DNA of 9,997 nt from UBA6382 sp964596865. GTDB lineage: Bacteria > Bacteroidota > Bacteroidia > Bacteroidales > Bacteroidaceae. Below are positions 1 to 6,230 of the stretch, piece by piece. The notes beneath the pieces are model-generated. The model was given only the letters and a program-made list of their open reading frames with translations. It did no database searches and was not told the DNA's origin. Positions within the stretch are counted from its first letter, which is position 1; every line of letters starts with the position of its first letter. The stretch lies in assembly GCA_964596865.1 (NCBI GenBank), contig CAZQVW010000092.1:1-9997 (forward strand), in the 5' to 3' direction. The position numbers and the translations under genes are program-made.

Positions 1-63
1 GTAAGAATTGTGGCCTTATTCGTGGGCATAATATATGGCACAAATATCCGTCTATGCCCCCTT

Positions 64-693
64 TCACAAAAGAAAATCTAAAAGTTCGTGATATAATCTA
101 GCCACAGGCAACCCCATGACGTTATAAAAACTGCCGCTAATTCTCTTTACGCCTATCATTCCAATCCATTCCTGAATACCATAGGCTCCGGCTTTGTCGA
201 AAGGACGAAAATTGGAGATATAATAATCAATTTCACTGTCGGTAAGAGGGTAAAACTCCACTTCCGTTTGTTCAAAAAAGCTCCGAATGCTCTCGCCTCG
301 CTTCAGCGTTACTCCCGTAATCACCTTATGAGTGTTGCCGCTTAGGATATGTAGCATTCGGCGCGCATCTTCGGCATCTTTAGGTTTGCCCAAAGCCTGG
401 CTCTCAGCCCAAACAATGGTGTCGGCAGCTATGATGCAAGGATAGGCGCACTTTTTAGCTTGGCCTAATTCTATTAGACGCCCGTTGTCATTTTCAGGCT
501 GATATGAATTGGCTTTAAGACGAGAAAGGAATACGGGAATTTCGCTTCCCAGCAAGGTTTTGGGATACGTCTCCACTGCGTCAGAACTGATGGCGCGAAA
601 AGGCAGCCCCAACTTCTGCAACAACTCTTTTCTGCGCGGCGATTGGCTCATAAGTACAAACTCTGCCCCGCCAAATAATTCTTTTTTCACCAT
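64..693 (-). CDS. maf: Maf/YhdE-family nucleoside triphosphate pyrophosphatase
   Basis: Members of this family hydrolyse nucleoside triphosphates (the YhdE subgroup prefers dTTP/UTP, others act on modified bases) to the monophosphate and pyrophosphate, cleaning the cytoplasmic nucleotide pool. The 209-residue product shows the family signatures in order: SQSPRRKELL at residues 16-25, the phosphate-binding loop; AADTIV at 89-94 with the expected catalytic Asp91; LGKP at 101-104; AGAYGIQ at 168-174; and GSFYNVMGLP at 187-196. It is slightly longer than the usual 190-200 residues because of a polar stretch near residues 63-82. The ATG at 693 overlaps the end of the upstream phosphatase gene by 7 bp (687-693), so it is probably the last gene of a DUF2520-kdsC-maf unit and translationally coupled. 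The family call is firm; substrate preference is inferred only from the overall YhdE-like motifs. Confidence 0.95.
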   Translation of the reverse strand: MVKKELFGGAEFVLMSQSPRRKELLQKLGLPFRAISSDAVETYPKTLLGSEIPVFLSRLKANSYQPENDNGRLIELGQAKKCAYPCIIAADTIVWAESQALGKPKDAEDARRMLHILSGNTHKVITGVTLKRGESIRSFFEQTEVEFYPLTDSEIDYYISNFRPFDKAGAYGIQEWIGMIGVKRISGSFYNVMGLPVARLYHELLDFLL

Positions 694-1205
694 CCAAAAG
701 CAATCTTATCCAAATTCCATAGTCCTTGCGCCCTTAATACCTGCTCTATCACATCGCGGGCGCACCCTCTCCCCCCTTCCACGGGCGAGACATAGAGCGA
801 AACGCCCTGTATCTCGGGAGCTGCATCTTTTGGGCAGCATGGCACTCCGCATATTTTCATAACTTCATAATCGGGAATGTCATCGCCCATGAAAAGCACC
901 TGCTCGTCAGACAAGCCAAGGCGCTTAAGCAAGTCTTTGTACACTTCTACTTTTACTTTTGCCCCAAGGTGTATCTCTTTCACGCCCAGTCCTTCATAGC
1001 GTTTCACTATCTGTTGATTATTGCCGCCGGTGATAATACCGATAATGAGCCCCAACTTGCAGGCCAACTGAATGGCGTAGCCGTCTTTGATATTCACAGT
1101 CCTAAGCGGGACGCCTGCGGTGTCCATAGGGATGGTTTCGCAACTAAGAACGCCGTCTACGTCAAACAACAGCGCCTTTATCTTTTTCAAATCGTAGTTT
1201 ATCAT
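687..1205 (-). CDS. kdsC: KdsC-type HAD phosphatase (3-deoxy-D-manno-octulosonate 8-phosphate phosphatase)
   Basis: KdsC removes the phosphate from Kdo-8-phosphate to give Kdo, the sugar joining lipid A to the LPS core; it is a cytoplasmic, Mg-dependent, cap-less HAD enzyme that works as a tetramer. The 172-residue length fits the family. Visible HAD motifs are FDVDGVL at residues 14-20 (nucleophile Asp15, acid/base Asp17), TGG at 59-61, GAKVK at 81-85 with the motif III lysine, and GDDIPD at 107-112. The C-terminal GGRGCARDVIE at 144-154 is characteristic of KdsC. Its ATG overlaps the TGA of the upstream DUF2520 gene in an ATGA arrangement (1202-1205), and the maf start lies inside its own end, so translation of the three genes is likely coupled. 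In other genomes KdsC-like proteins are sometimes fused to or replaced by related phosphatases, but the C-terminal motif makes this assignment strong. Confidence 0.94.
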   Translation of the reverse strand: MINYDLKKIKALLFDVDGVLSCETIPMDTAGVPLRTVNIKDGYAIQLACKLGLIIGIITGGNNQQIVKRYEGLGVKEIHLGAKVKVEVYKDLLKRLGLSDEQVLFMGDDIPDYEVMKICGVPCCPKDAAPEIQGVSLYVSPVEGGRGCARDVIEQVLRAQGLWNLDKIAFGW

Positions 1206-2110
1206 TTTTGCTTTGGGGATTGATTTGCTAAATGTGTAGAAGAATTAACGCAAGTGCGGGCGGAATCATTAAAAGTCCGGGTCTCTTCATTAAAAGTTCG
1301 GGCGGGATTATTTGTATTGCAGGTGGAATCATTAAGACAATGTCCGTTGGCATTCATAATACTGCGGCTCATTAATTCATAAATGCGCTGAAGGTCTTTG
1401 TCGTAGTCCAACAGATGCGCCTGGCATTGAACAACGGAAATATCTCCCCTTGCGGCAGGACCGGTCTGCGCCTGGCGTGGAGGAATATGACTCACTTTCT
1501 GCGCAGTTTCCTGAATCAGGGGCAACAAAACTGAAAACGGGACGCCTATACGCCCCAAAATGTCGGAAGCCAGAGTATAACAGTGGTTTGAGAAGTTGCA
1601 AGCAAACACACTGGCTAAATGAAGAAAGCGCCTCTGCTCGGAATTGAGATTATAAACATGATTGCTCACACTGCTTGCCAAGGGTTTAAGTATATTCTCG
1701 TCTTCGTCATTTTCTTCCACAAAGAAAGGGATTTTACTGTAATCCAGACTTTTTTCCTTACTGAATGTTTGCATCGGATAAAGGACGCCCACTCTTGAGA
1801 ATTTGTCCTTCAGCACACTTAAAGGTTTGCTACCGGCCGTATGAGCCACCACACCTTTCCGCTCTCCGAAGATACGCGAAAAATCATCCGCCACGGTGTC
1901 TATTGCATCGTCCTTCACGCAGATAAGATACGCATCGGCATCCATGGGTAGGTCGCCCATCGTTTCCGCAACGGAGCAACCTGTCTCCAAAGCCAACTGA
2001 TTGGCCGAAGCAAGGCTTCTATTCCAAATAGTAACTTCGTGACCTACCCCCACAAAAGCGTGGCAAAGGTGTGTCCCCACCCTACCGGCGCCCAAAATGC
2101 CCAATTTCAT
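1202..2110 (-). CDS. Rossmann-fold / DUF2520 dehydrogenase-like protein with a heptad-repeat tail
   Basis: This 302-residue protein has an N-terminal NAD(P)-binding Rossmann fold with GAGRVG at residues 7-12, followed by a helical domain with HTAGS at 90-94, YPMQTFS at 111-117, CNFSNHCYTLA at 171-181 and AQTGPAARGD at 214-223. These are hallmarks of the Rossmann-like plus DUF2520 family, often labelled F420-dependent NADP oxidoreductase although its substrate is not established. The fold suggests an oxidoreductase related to pyrroline-5-carboxylate reductase or 3-hydroxyacid dehydrogenases. It heads an overlapping unit with kdsC and maf. The conserved domain appears to end near residue 252 (IYELMSRSIM). 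The last 50 residues are an Asn/Thr/Ser/Arg-rich tail encoded by a 21-bp-period array, with heptads such as RTFNEET and RTFNDSA; this tail looks lineage-specific. The spacer upstream holds array B and shows no clear -7 box. Confidence 0.88.
   Translation of the reverse strand: MKLGILGAGRVGTHLCHAFVGVGHEVTIWNRSLASANQLALETGCSVAETMGDLPMDADAYLICVKDDAIDTVADDFSRIFGERKGVVAHTAGSKPLSVLKDKFSRVGVLYPMQTFSKEKSLDYSKIPFFVEENDEDENILKPLASSVSNHVYNLNSEQRRFLHLASVFACNFSNHCYTLASDILGRIGVPFSVLLPLIQETAQKVSHIPPRQAQTGPAARGDISVVQCQAHLLDYDKDLQRIYELMSRSIMNANGHCLNDSTCNTNNPARTFNEETRTFNDSARTCVNSSTHLANQSPKQK
1214..1360 (-). repeat. Array A: degenerate 21-bp tandem repeat inside the DUF2520 gene 3' end
   Basis: Seven contiguous blocks of 21 bp can be laid out from 1214 to 1360. 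The best-preserved are 1256-1276 and 1277-1297, which share TCATTAAAAGT at their right ends on the + strand, and 1319-1339, which shares GGAATCATTAA with the first of these. Blocks 1298-1318 and 1235-1255 are partly similar, and the outer ones are weak. Because 21 is a multiple of three, each block encodes seven residues of the DUF2520 tail (for example RTFNEET, RTFNDSA, RTCVNSS, THLANQS), and gain or loss of whole blocks would keep both the frame and the downstream ATGA overlap with kdsC. The period is read directly; its origin is inferred. Confidence 0.75.
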
Positions 2111-2150
2111 GATTTTTGCGGTTAATATCTACGAGATAACGATTATTTGT

Positions 2151-2494
2151 CTATTTCTCTATGAGATACGTGTTGTTCTTTATGAGATACATAGCGTCCT
2201 TTATGAGGTACGTAGTGTTCTTTATTAGGTGCGGACCGTCCTTTACGGGACACGTGATATTTTTTATGAGATATGTTGCGTCCTTTATGAGACACGTGAT
2301 GCTCTTTGTGAGATATAGGCCNNNNNNNNNNNNNNNNNNNNNNNNNNNNNNNNNNNNNNNNNNNNNNNNNNNNNNNNNNNNNNNNNNNNNNNNNNNNNNN
2401 NNNNNNNNNNNNNNNNNNNNNTGAGATATGTTGCGTCCTTTATGAGACACGTGATGCTCTTTGTGAGATATAGGCCGTTCTTTTCCGCAATCAT
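2151..2494 (-). CDS. Possible heptad-repeat small peptide (gap-interrupted, doubtful)
   Basis: If the two copies of the 55-bp gap flank are merged and the 100 N removed, the minus strand carries a complete frame of 62 codons. It starts at the ATG at 2494 (MIAEKNG), runs through eight heptads of the type YLIK[DN]xT, and ends at the TAG at 2151. The lysines recur every seven residues, with Asp and Asn alternating after them, which would give a short, basic, regularly patterned peptide. There is no recognisable ribosome binding site, signal peptide or known family, and the + strand is equally open. A 21-bp array free of stops produces such a frame automatically. I therefore consider it more likely non-coding, but it is recorded because it would be a complete gene if the assembly gap is spurious. 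Confidence 0.18.
2161..2483. repeat. Array B: 21-bp tandem repeat in the spacer, split by an assembly gap
   Basis: Seven full 21-bp units run head to tail from 2161 to 2307, followed by a partial unit to 2321. After the N gap, units resume at 2422 and end at 2483. On the + strand the units have the form ATGAGATAC-variable-TCCTTT or TTCTTT. The ends alternate fairly regularly between GTTCTTT and GTCCTTT, which implies an older 42-bp higher-order unit. Both strands stay open across the array. On the minus strand the heptads read as YLIKDAT, YLIKNNT or CLIKDAT; on the + strand as MRYVASF. There are no unique spacers between units, so it is not a CRISPR array. The true copy number cannot be known because of the gap. 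It fills most of the spacer between the nitroreductase gene and the DUF2520 unit. Confidence 0.92.
2322..2421. other. Assembly gap of exactly 100 N with duplicated 55-bp flanks
   Basis: Exactly 100 N occupy 2322-2421. The 55 bp before the gap (2267-2321) and the 55 bp after it (2422-2476) are identical. A round 100-N run is a common scaffolding placeholder, and an exact 55-bp end overlap is what a de Bruijn assembler run with k = 55 leaves when contigs break at a repeat. The gap probably does not represent 100 real bases: the ends may simply overlap, or an unknown number of 21-bp units may be collapsed. Confidence 0.95.
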
Positions 2495-2535
2495 ATAAAT
2501 CTGAACACGTAATCAGAACGCATCATCGAAACATC

Positions 2536-3060
2536 TTAAAATTTTCCCGTGTGTACTTGCTCCCAAAGGAGTTTGTCTTCATTCTGGAGCTTCCTTTCTT
2601 GAGCTTTGTGCCCAATAGCAACCACGCATAGCACGCCGTAACGCTCCGGAATATTAAACCGATTGCGAATAATGTCCTCGGAGGGAGTTCCATCAGCCTT
2701 TTTACGGTCGCGTATCTCCACCCAGCAAGACCCTAAGCCCATATCTTCGGCTTGGAGCATCATCATGGTGGCGGCCACGCTGCCGTCTTCCACCCAGGCT
2801 TCGGATTTTTCTTTGTCTACCGCCACTATCACAGCCAGAGCTGCGCCTTTTATCAGTTGAGCTCCGCTTTCTTTGCTTTCTGAAAGGAATTGAAGGTCGT
2901 CTTTGTTGTCTACCAAGACAAAATCCCACGCCCTACAGCATTTGGCAGTGGGCGACATAAGGACTGGCGTCATAAGTGTTCGGCGTTCAGACTCTGTGAT
3001 AGGTTCATCTGTAAAGGAACGGATGCTACGTCGTCTCTGTGCTAAATCTTTGAATGTCAT
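2536..3060 (-). CDS. Nitroreductase-family flavoprotein
   Basis: The product resembles small FMN-dependent nitroreductases, which form dimers and reduce nitro compounds, quinones or flavins with NAD(P)H; the physiological substrate cannot be told. With the start at the ATG at 3060 it has 174 residues, the usual size of the short subgroup. Visible features are the N-terminal FMN-phosphate motif RRRSIRSF at residues 9-16, MSPTAKCCRAWDFVLV at 35-50, the helix EDGSVAATMMMLQAEDMGLGS at 91-111, and VVAIGHK at 146-152 near the C terminus. An ATG 42 bp upstream (3102) would add a Thr/Ile-rich leader encoded by A/T-rich spacer DNA, so the inner start is preferred. It follows the amylase gene by 71 bp on the same strand without a visible promoter or terminator between them, so co-transcription is possible but not shown. 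Confidence 0.9.
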   Translation of the reverse strand: MTFKDLAQRRRSIRSFTDEPITESERRTLMTPVLMSPTAKCCRAWDFVLVDNKDDLQFLSESKESGAQLIKGAALAVIVAVDKEKSEAWVEDGSVAATMMMLQAEDMGLGSCWVEIRDRKKADGTPSEDIIRNRFNIPERYGVLCVVAIGHKAQERKLQNEDKLLWEQVHTGKF

Positions 3061-3131
3061 AATTCTTATTGTTGTAATTATTGTTGTTAAATTAGGTGGC
3101 ATACCACAAGAAGTCTATGGTGTGCCGGAGA

Positions 3132-4955
3132 TTAATGCTTATGATTAAGTATCTTTAATACACTCACGCCCCAAGGCTTTAGATTCACTTTCATTTGTGC
3201 GTCATTATTTGCCTGTAGATTTATCTGATATTTTGGCGTGTCGCCCAATAGAGATTCTACGCGGTAGATTCCGTCGCCAATTTTCATATATTCCAAGGCG
3301 TGAGCAGGGATATTAACAATAGCTTCTCCGTCATTATCCGAGAAATTGCAAACCACCAAAGCGCGATCTTCCTTTTGGAATCGGAAAAAGGCGTAGATAC
3401 GGTGCTTATCGAACAGAGGATTATCCATATTGACGTACATAAGGTCGAAGAATCCTGTAGCGGCGAAGGCCTTCTCGGTGGTGGCCAATTTAATAAGCCC
3501 AAAATAGTTGTTCAAAAGCGAGCGCTGCTCCGAATTGGAATTAATTAGCGCAAGACGCCCCTTTTTAATCAAACCCCGCATGGTGGGCACACTCCAATAA
3601 TCGAAGATAGAGGTGCGTCCGTCGCGCCCACTAAATCCTTCTTCGTCCATGCCTCTTTCGCCCAGCATCTGGCAGAAATATATCATGGCCGGATTATTGC
3701 CCATAAGCATTATTACGCCCATAGCGGGCACGCCCTTCATTCCTTCTGCCGCAAAGAAATCACTGGCCACGCGCTGCTCATCGTGGTTTTCCAAGAAATA
3801 GAGCATGTGGGGGCGAATATCGTCCACGCTTTGCCAGCAAGATGTAATCTGAAAGGCCGATTGCTCCATTCTTATCACAGAGCGCAATGTGTCGTAGAGG
3901 CCTACTTTGTCATAGAGGTAGTCGAAACGCCCGTGGTGTATGTATTCGCGGTAGAGCGAGGGATTATATACTTCGCCAATAAATTCTACGTTTGGGAATT
4001 GGTCTTTCACCTGCTTGATAGCCCAATCCCAGAACTCCACCGGCACCATTTCCGCCATATCGCATCGGAAAGCGTCTACTCCCTTATCGGCCCAAAACAA
4101 AAGAATGTCGCGCATCTTAGACCACGTATCGGGCACGGGGTTGAAATACTTGCGCCCGCCGCCCACATAATCCACGCCGTAATTGAGTTTCACAGTCTCA
4201 TACCAATCATTGCGCGAGGGGCGAGCATTGAAACAGTCGTTGCCTGTGGCTTTGGCAGGAAATTCCACGTAAGGTTCGGCTTCGCTTCCCTGCATATCAA
4301 ATTGGCATTGCAGTCTTTGGCCCGGGATATAATAGAAATTGTTTGTAGGCGAAAAGGCCTGCTGAGGATTGTCGTCTTCTCCAAGAGCTCTTACACCTTT
4401 AGGGCGCCAACTTTCCACTGTATCAGGATTTTTAATTTTGCTTTTGGCCGAGGGCGATGCCACATGTTGATTAACGCTGTCTGTTGCCGCAGTCTCCGCA
4501 CTTTGCTCCACACATTTGTCCGCATACTGGCGAGCTACGTGGTTGGGCACAAAGTCCATCACCATTTTTAGGCCGGCCTTGTGGGTGCGTTCCACCAATT
4601 GCAAAAACTCATCCTTGCGCTTGTGGGGCTGAGAGGCGAGGTCGGGGTCGATGTCGTAATAATCTTTTATGGCATAGGGCGAACCGGCTTTGCCTTTCAC
4701 CATTGCACAGTGGTCGCGCCGGATTCCGTATTTGGAATAGTCTGTCTGGGTGGCGTGGGCCAGCAGGCCCGTATACCAAATATGGGTAAATCCCGCAGAG
4801 CGCAACTGTTTAAGGATGCTAAAGGTGAAGTTGTTCATCTTTCCGCAGCCATTTTGGTCTATGGTTCCGTTGCGCACGGGCCAATTTCCGCCGGTCTGAT
4901 TTCTAGTGGCGTCAAATAACCTTACCAACACCTGATATATTACGATCTTGCTCAT
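3132..4955 (-). CDS. GH13 alpha-amylase-family glycoside hydrolase, cytoplasmic
   Basis: This 607-residue protein is a (beta/alpha)8 GH13 enzyme expected to cleave or rearrange alpha-glucans. The four conserved regions are all present: I, DFVPNH at 134-139; II, GVDAFRCDMAEM with nucleophile Asp299; III, FIGEVY with acid/base Glu328; IV, FLENHDEQR with transition-state Asp392. The catalytic triad is intact, so it should be active. A C-terminal beta domain follows from about residue 520. The N terminus (MSKIVIYQVLVRLFD) is not a signal peptide, so it probably acts in the cytoplasm on glycogen or imported maltodextrins rather than as a surface Sus-type amylase; exact specificity is not visible. 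About 38 residues at 147-184 (VEQSAETAATDS...), between region I and the PKGVRALGEDDN segment, are low in complexity and look like an insertion in domain B. A Bacteroides-type -7 box lies about 40 bp upstream of the start. Confidence 0.92.
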   Translation of the reverse strand: MSKIVIYQVLVRLFDATRNQTGGNWPVRNGTIDQNGCGKMNNFTFSILKQLRSAGFTHIWYTGLLAHATQTDYSKYGIRRDHCAMVKGKAGSPYAIKDYYDIDPDLASQPHKRKDEFLQLVERTHKAGLKMVMDFVPNHVARQYADKCVEQSAETAATDSVNQHVASPSAKSKIKNPDTVESWRPKGVRALGEDDNPQQAFSPTNNFYYIPGQRLQCQFDMQGSEAEPYVEFPAKATGNDCFNARPSRNDWYETVKLNYGVDYVGGGRKYFNPVPDTWSKMRDILLFWADKGVDAFRCDMAEMVPVEFWDWAIKQVKDQFPNVEFIGEVYNPSLYREYIHHGRFDYLYDKVGLYDTLRSVIRMEQSAFQITSCWQSVDDIRPHMLYFLENHDEQRVASDFFAAEGMKGVPAMGVIMLMGNNPAMIYFCQMLGERGMDEEGFSGRDGRTSIFDYWSVPTMRGLIKKGRLALINSNSEQRSLLNNYFGLIKLATTEKAFAATGFFDLMYVNMDNPLFDKHRIYAFFRFQKEDRALVVCNFSDNDGEAIVNIPAHALEYMKIGDGIYRVESLLGDTPKYQINLQANNDAQMKVNLKPWGVSVLKILNHKH

Positions 4956-4996
4956 CTTTTCTATTTTACTTTTGCTTATTAAAGCCTATCTGATTG

Positions 4997-5004
4997 CAAA
5001 GATA
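4997..5004 (-). promoter_or_regulatory. Putative Bacteroides-type -7 box for the GH13 gene
   Basis: The minus strand reads TATCTTTG, an exact match to the Bacteroides -7 consensus TAnnTTTG, 42 bp before the ATG at 4955. A -33 TTTG is not evident at the usual 19-21 bp spacing; only a TTTTC lies nearby. It would give a leader of roughly 35-40 nt and suggests transcription separate from fabD. Confidence 0.5.
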
Positions 5005-5053
5005 CGCATTTTTAATGAAAACAGCAGACGACAGCAGTGTTACAGCAATAAAA

Positions 5054-5126
5054 CTCACGCAGATTTCGCTGTGAAAGCAGAAGTAAGTATTATGCACTTC
5101 TGCCACAGATGCGAAATCTGCGTGAG
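5054..5126 (-). terminator. Long two-part hairpin downstream of fabD, likely terminator or dispersed palindromic element
   Basis: A perfect 16-bp inverted repeat (5054-5069, CTCACGCAGATTTCGC, with its complement at 5111-5126) encloses a second stem: TGTG at 5070-5073 with CACA at 5104-5107, and GCAGAAGT at 5077-5084 with ACTTCTGC at 5096-5103. The inner loop is 11 nt, with 3-nt bulges on each side. On the minus strand the hairpin starts 41 bp after the fabD stop and is followed directly by TTTTATT, as expected for an intrinsic terminator. The stem is much longer than a typical terminator, so it may be a dispersed palindromic element used as one. Motifs of the form AATCTGCGTGA are, to my knowledge, frequent in Bacteroidota spacers. 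Confidence 0.65.
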
Positions 5127-5166
5127 GGAAATATAGAAAATCGGATTTAATTAATCCAATATGGGG

Positions 5167-6069
5167 TTATTCCAATCCGTGGATGGAGATGGCATCATTG
5201 CCCTTACAGATCTTGGCAATCATGCCCTGCAGAGCCTTGCCCGGGCCACACTCGGTGAAGTCGGTGGCACCATCTTTCACCATATTCTGCACCTCATAGG
5301 TCCAACGCACGGGTGATGTGAGCTGCGCGATGAGGTTTGTCTTGATTTCGTTGGGGTCAGTGTGGGGCAGGGCGTCCACATTCTGATAAACGGGCACCTT
5401 GGGCGCGGAGAACTGGGTGGTCTCAATGGCCTGCTGGAGCTCGTCCTTGGCCGGCTGCATCAGCGGCGAATGGAAAGCACCGCCCACAGGCAGTTTGAGC
5501 GCGCGACGTGCGCCCTTGGCTTTCAGTTGCTCGCAAGCCTCATCGATGGCCTCGATATTTCCGGAGATAACCAACTGGCCCGGGTTGTTATAATTGGCGG
5601 GCACCACGATATTGCCGGGCTTTGAGATGGAGGCACACACCTCTTCGATGGTCTTGTCGTCCAGACCGATGATTGCAGCCATAGTGGAGGGGGCAGCTTC
5701 GCAGGCTTTCTGCATGGCATGAGCACGCTTGCTCACCAGCGTCAGGCCGTCCTCAAACGAAAGGGCATTTGCCATCACCAAAGCCGAGAACTCGCCCAGC
5801 GAGTGGCCGCCCACCATGTCTGGAGCGGGAGTATTGCCCTCCAGCGCCACCAATGCGCTGATGACCGAATGGAGGAACACGGCGGGCTGAGTAACCTTAG
5901 TCTGCTTCAGTTCGTCGGCAGTGCCTTCAAACATTATCTTAGTGATCTCAAAACCGAGAATTTCGTTGGCCTTATCAAACAGGCTCTTGGCTGTGGCGTT
6001 GGAATCGTACAGGTCTTTGCCCATACCGCTGAATTGAGCGCCCTGGCCGGGGAAAACAAATGCTTTCAT
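5167..6069 (-). CDS. fabD: Malonyl-CoA:ACP transacylase
   Basis: FabD moves the malonyl group from malonyl-CoA to acyl carrier protein, supplying the extender unit for fatty acid synthesis in the cytoplasm. The 300-residue length is typical. FPGQGAQFSGMG at residues 6-17 forms the oxyanion-hole glutamine loop, GGHSLGEFSAL at 87-97 holds the nucleophile Ser90, Arg115 in SKRAHAMQ is the malonate-carboxylate ligand, and GGAFHSPLM at 196-204 holds the catalytic His200. QPAVF at 61-65 and GPGKAL near the C terminus also fit. The start (MKAFVFPGQG) is the standard family start. It stands alone: a good promoter lies 36-66 bp upstream, and a long hairpin follows the stop. Elsewhere fabD is often in fab/acp operons, so this monocistronic placement is notable but not unusual for Bacteroidales. 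Confidence 0.97.
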   Translation of the reverse strand: MKAFVFPGQGAQFSGMGKDLYDSNATAKSLFDKANEILGFEITKIMFEGTADELKQTKVTQPAVFLHSVISALVALEGNTPAPDMVGGHSLGEFSALVMANALSFEDGLTLVSKRAHAMQKACEAAPSTMAAIIGLDDKTIEEVCASISKPGNIVVPANYNNPGQLVISGNIEAIDEACEQLKAKGARRALKLPVGGAFHSPLMQPAKDELQQAIETTQFSAPKVPVYQNVDALPHTDPNEIKTNLIAQLTSPVRWTYEVQNMVKDGATDFTECGPGKALQGMIAKICKGNDAISIHGLE

Positions 6070-6104
6070 TATTTTGTTGTTTAAGATTGTTTGGTTTCGA
6101 GCGG

Positions 6105-6135
6105 CAAAGTTAGCAATTTTTTTAGAGTTATCAAA
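6105..6135 (-). promoter_or_regulatory. Bacteroides-type promoter of fabD
   Basis: On the minus strand a TTTG (6132-6135) and a TAACTTTG (6105-6112) are separated by exactly 19 bp. This matches the Bacteroides primary sigma consensus, -33 TTTG and -7 TAnnTTTG. Transcription would begin near 6100, giving a leader of about 30 nt before the fabD ATG at 6069. It is the best promoter in the window and separates fabD from pyrKD. Confidence 0.75.
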
Positions 6136-6168
6136 AAATCACATCTGCTCAATCAGAATAACAAGCAT

Positions 6169-6190
6169 AATTGGCCAAATATGGACAATT
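6169..6190 (-). terminator. Weak stem-loop downstream of pyrD
   Basis: AATTGGCC (6169-6176) can pair with GGACAATT (6183-6190), with one mismatch and a 6-nt loop, 41 bp after the pyrD stop on the minus strand. The sequence after the stem is T-rich (ATGCTTGTTATT) but has no clean U tract. It might end pyrKD transcripts; support is slight. Confidence 0.3.
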
Positions 6191-6230
6191 TGTCTATCAT
6201 TCCGACTTGGTTGTTGCACTATTATTGGTC

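Noticed and set aside
24..59. Inverted repeat GGGCATA/TATGCCC as a terminator for the maf unit
   Set aside because: The stem is only 7 bp with a 22-nt loop and no T run on the minus strand; too weak to call.
1202..2110. F420-dependent enzyme as the function of the DUF2520 protein
   Set aside because: The common database-style label reflects only the Rossmann fold; nothing here shows F420 use, and Bacteroidales are not known to make F420.
2161..2483. Array B as a CRISPR array
   Set aside because: Units abut with no unique spacers, repeats are only 21 bp and degenerate, and no cas genes are present.
2488..2495. TATGATTG on the minus strand as a -7 box for the DUF2520 unit
   Set aside because: It has one mismatch to TAnnTTTG, no TTTG at the right distance, and is nearly 400 bp from the gene.
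3061..3102. Upstream ATG at 3102 as the nitroreductase start
   Set aside because: It adds a Thr/Ile-rich leader from A/T-rich spacer DNA, while the inner ATG gives the normal family N terminus.
3783..4571. A 262-codon open frame on the + strand opposite the GH13 gene
   Set aside because: It is antisense to a gene with all GH13 motifs intact, has no recognisable domain, and is explained by codon bias of the real gene.
5719..6084. Open frames of 87-121 codons on the + strand across fabD
   Set aside because: They are opposite well-conserved fabD sequence, with no family resemblance or start signals.
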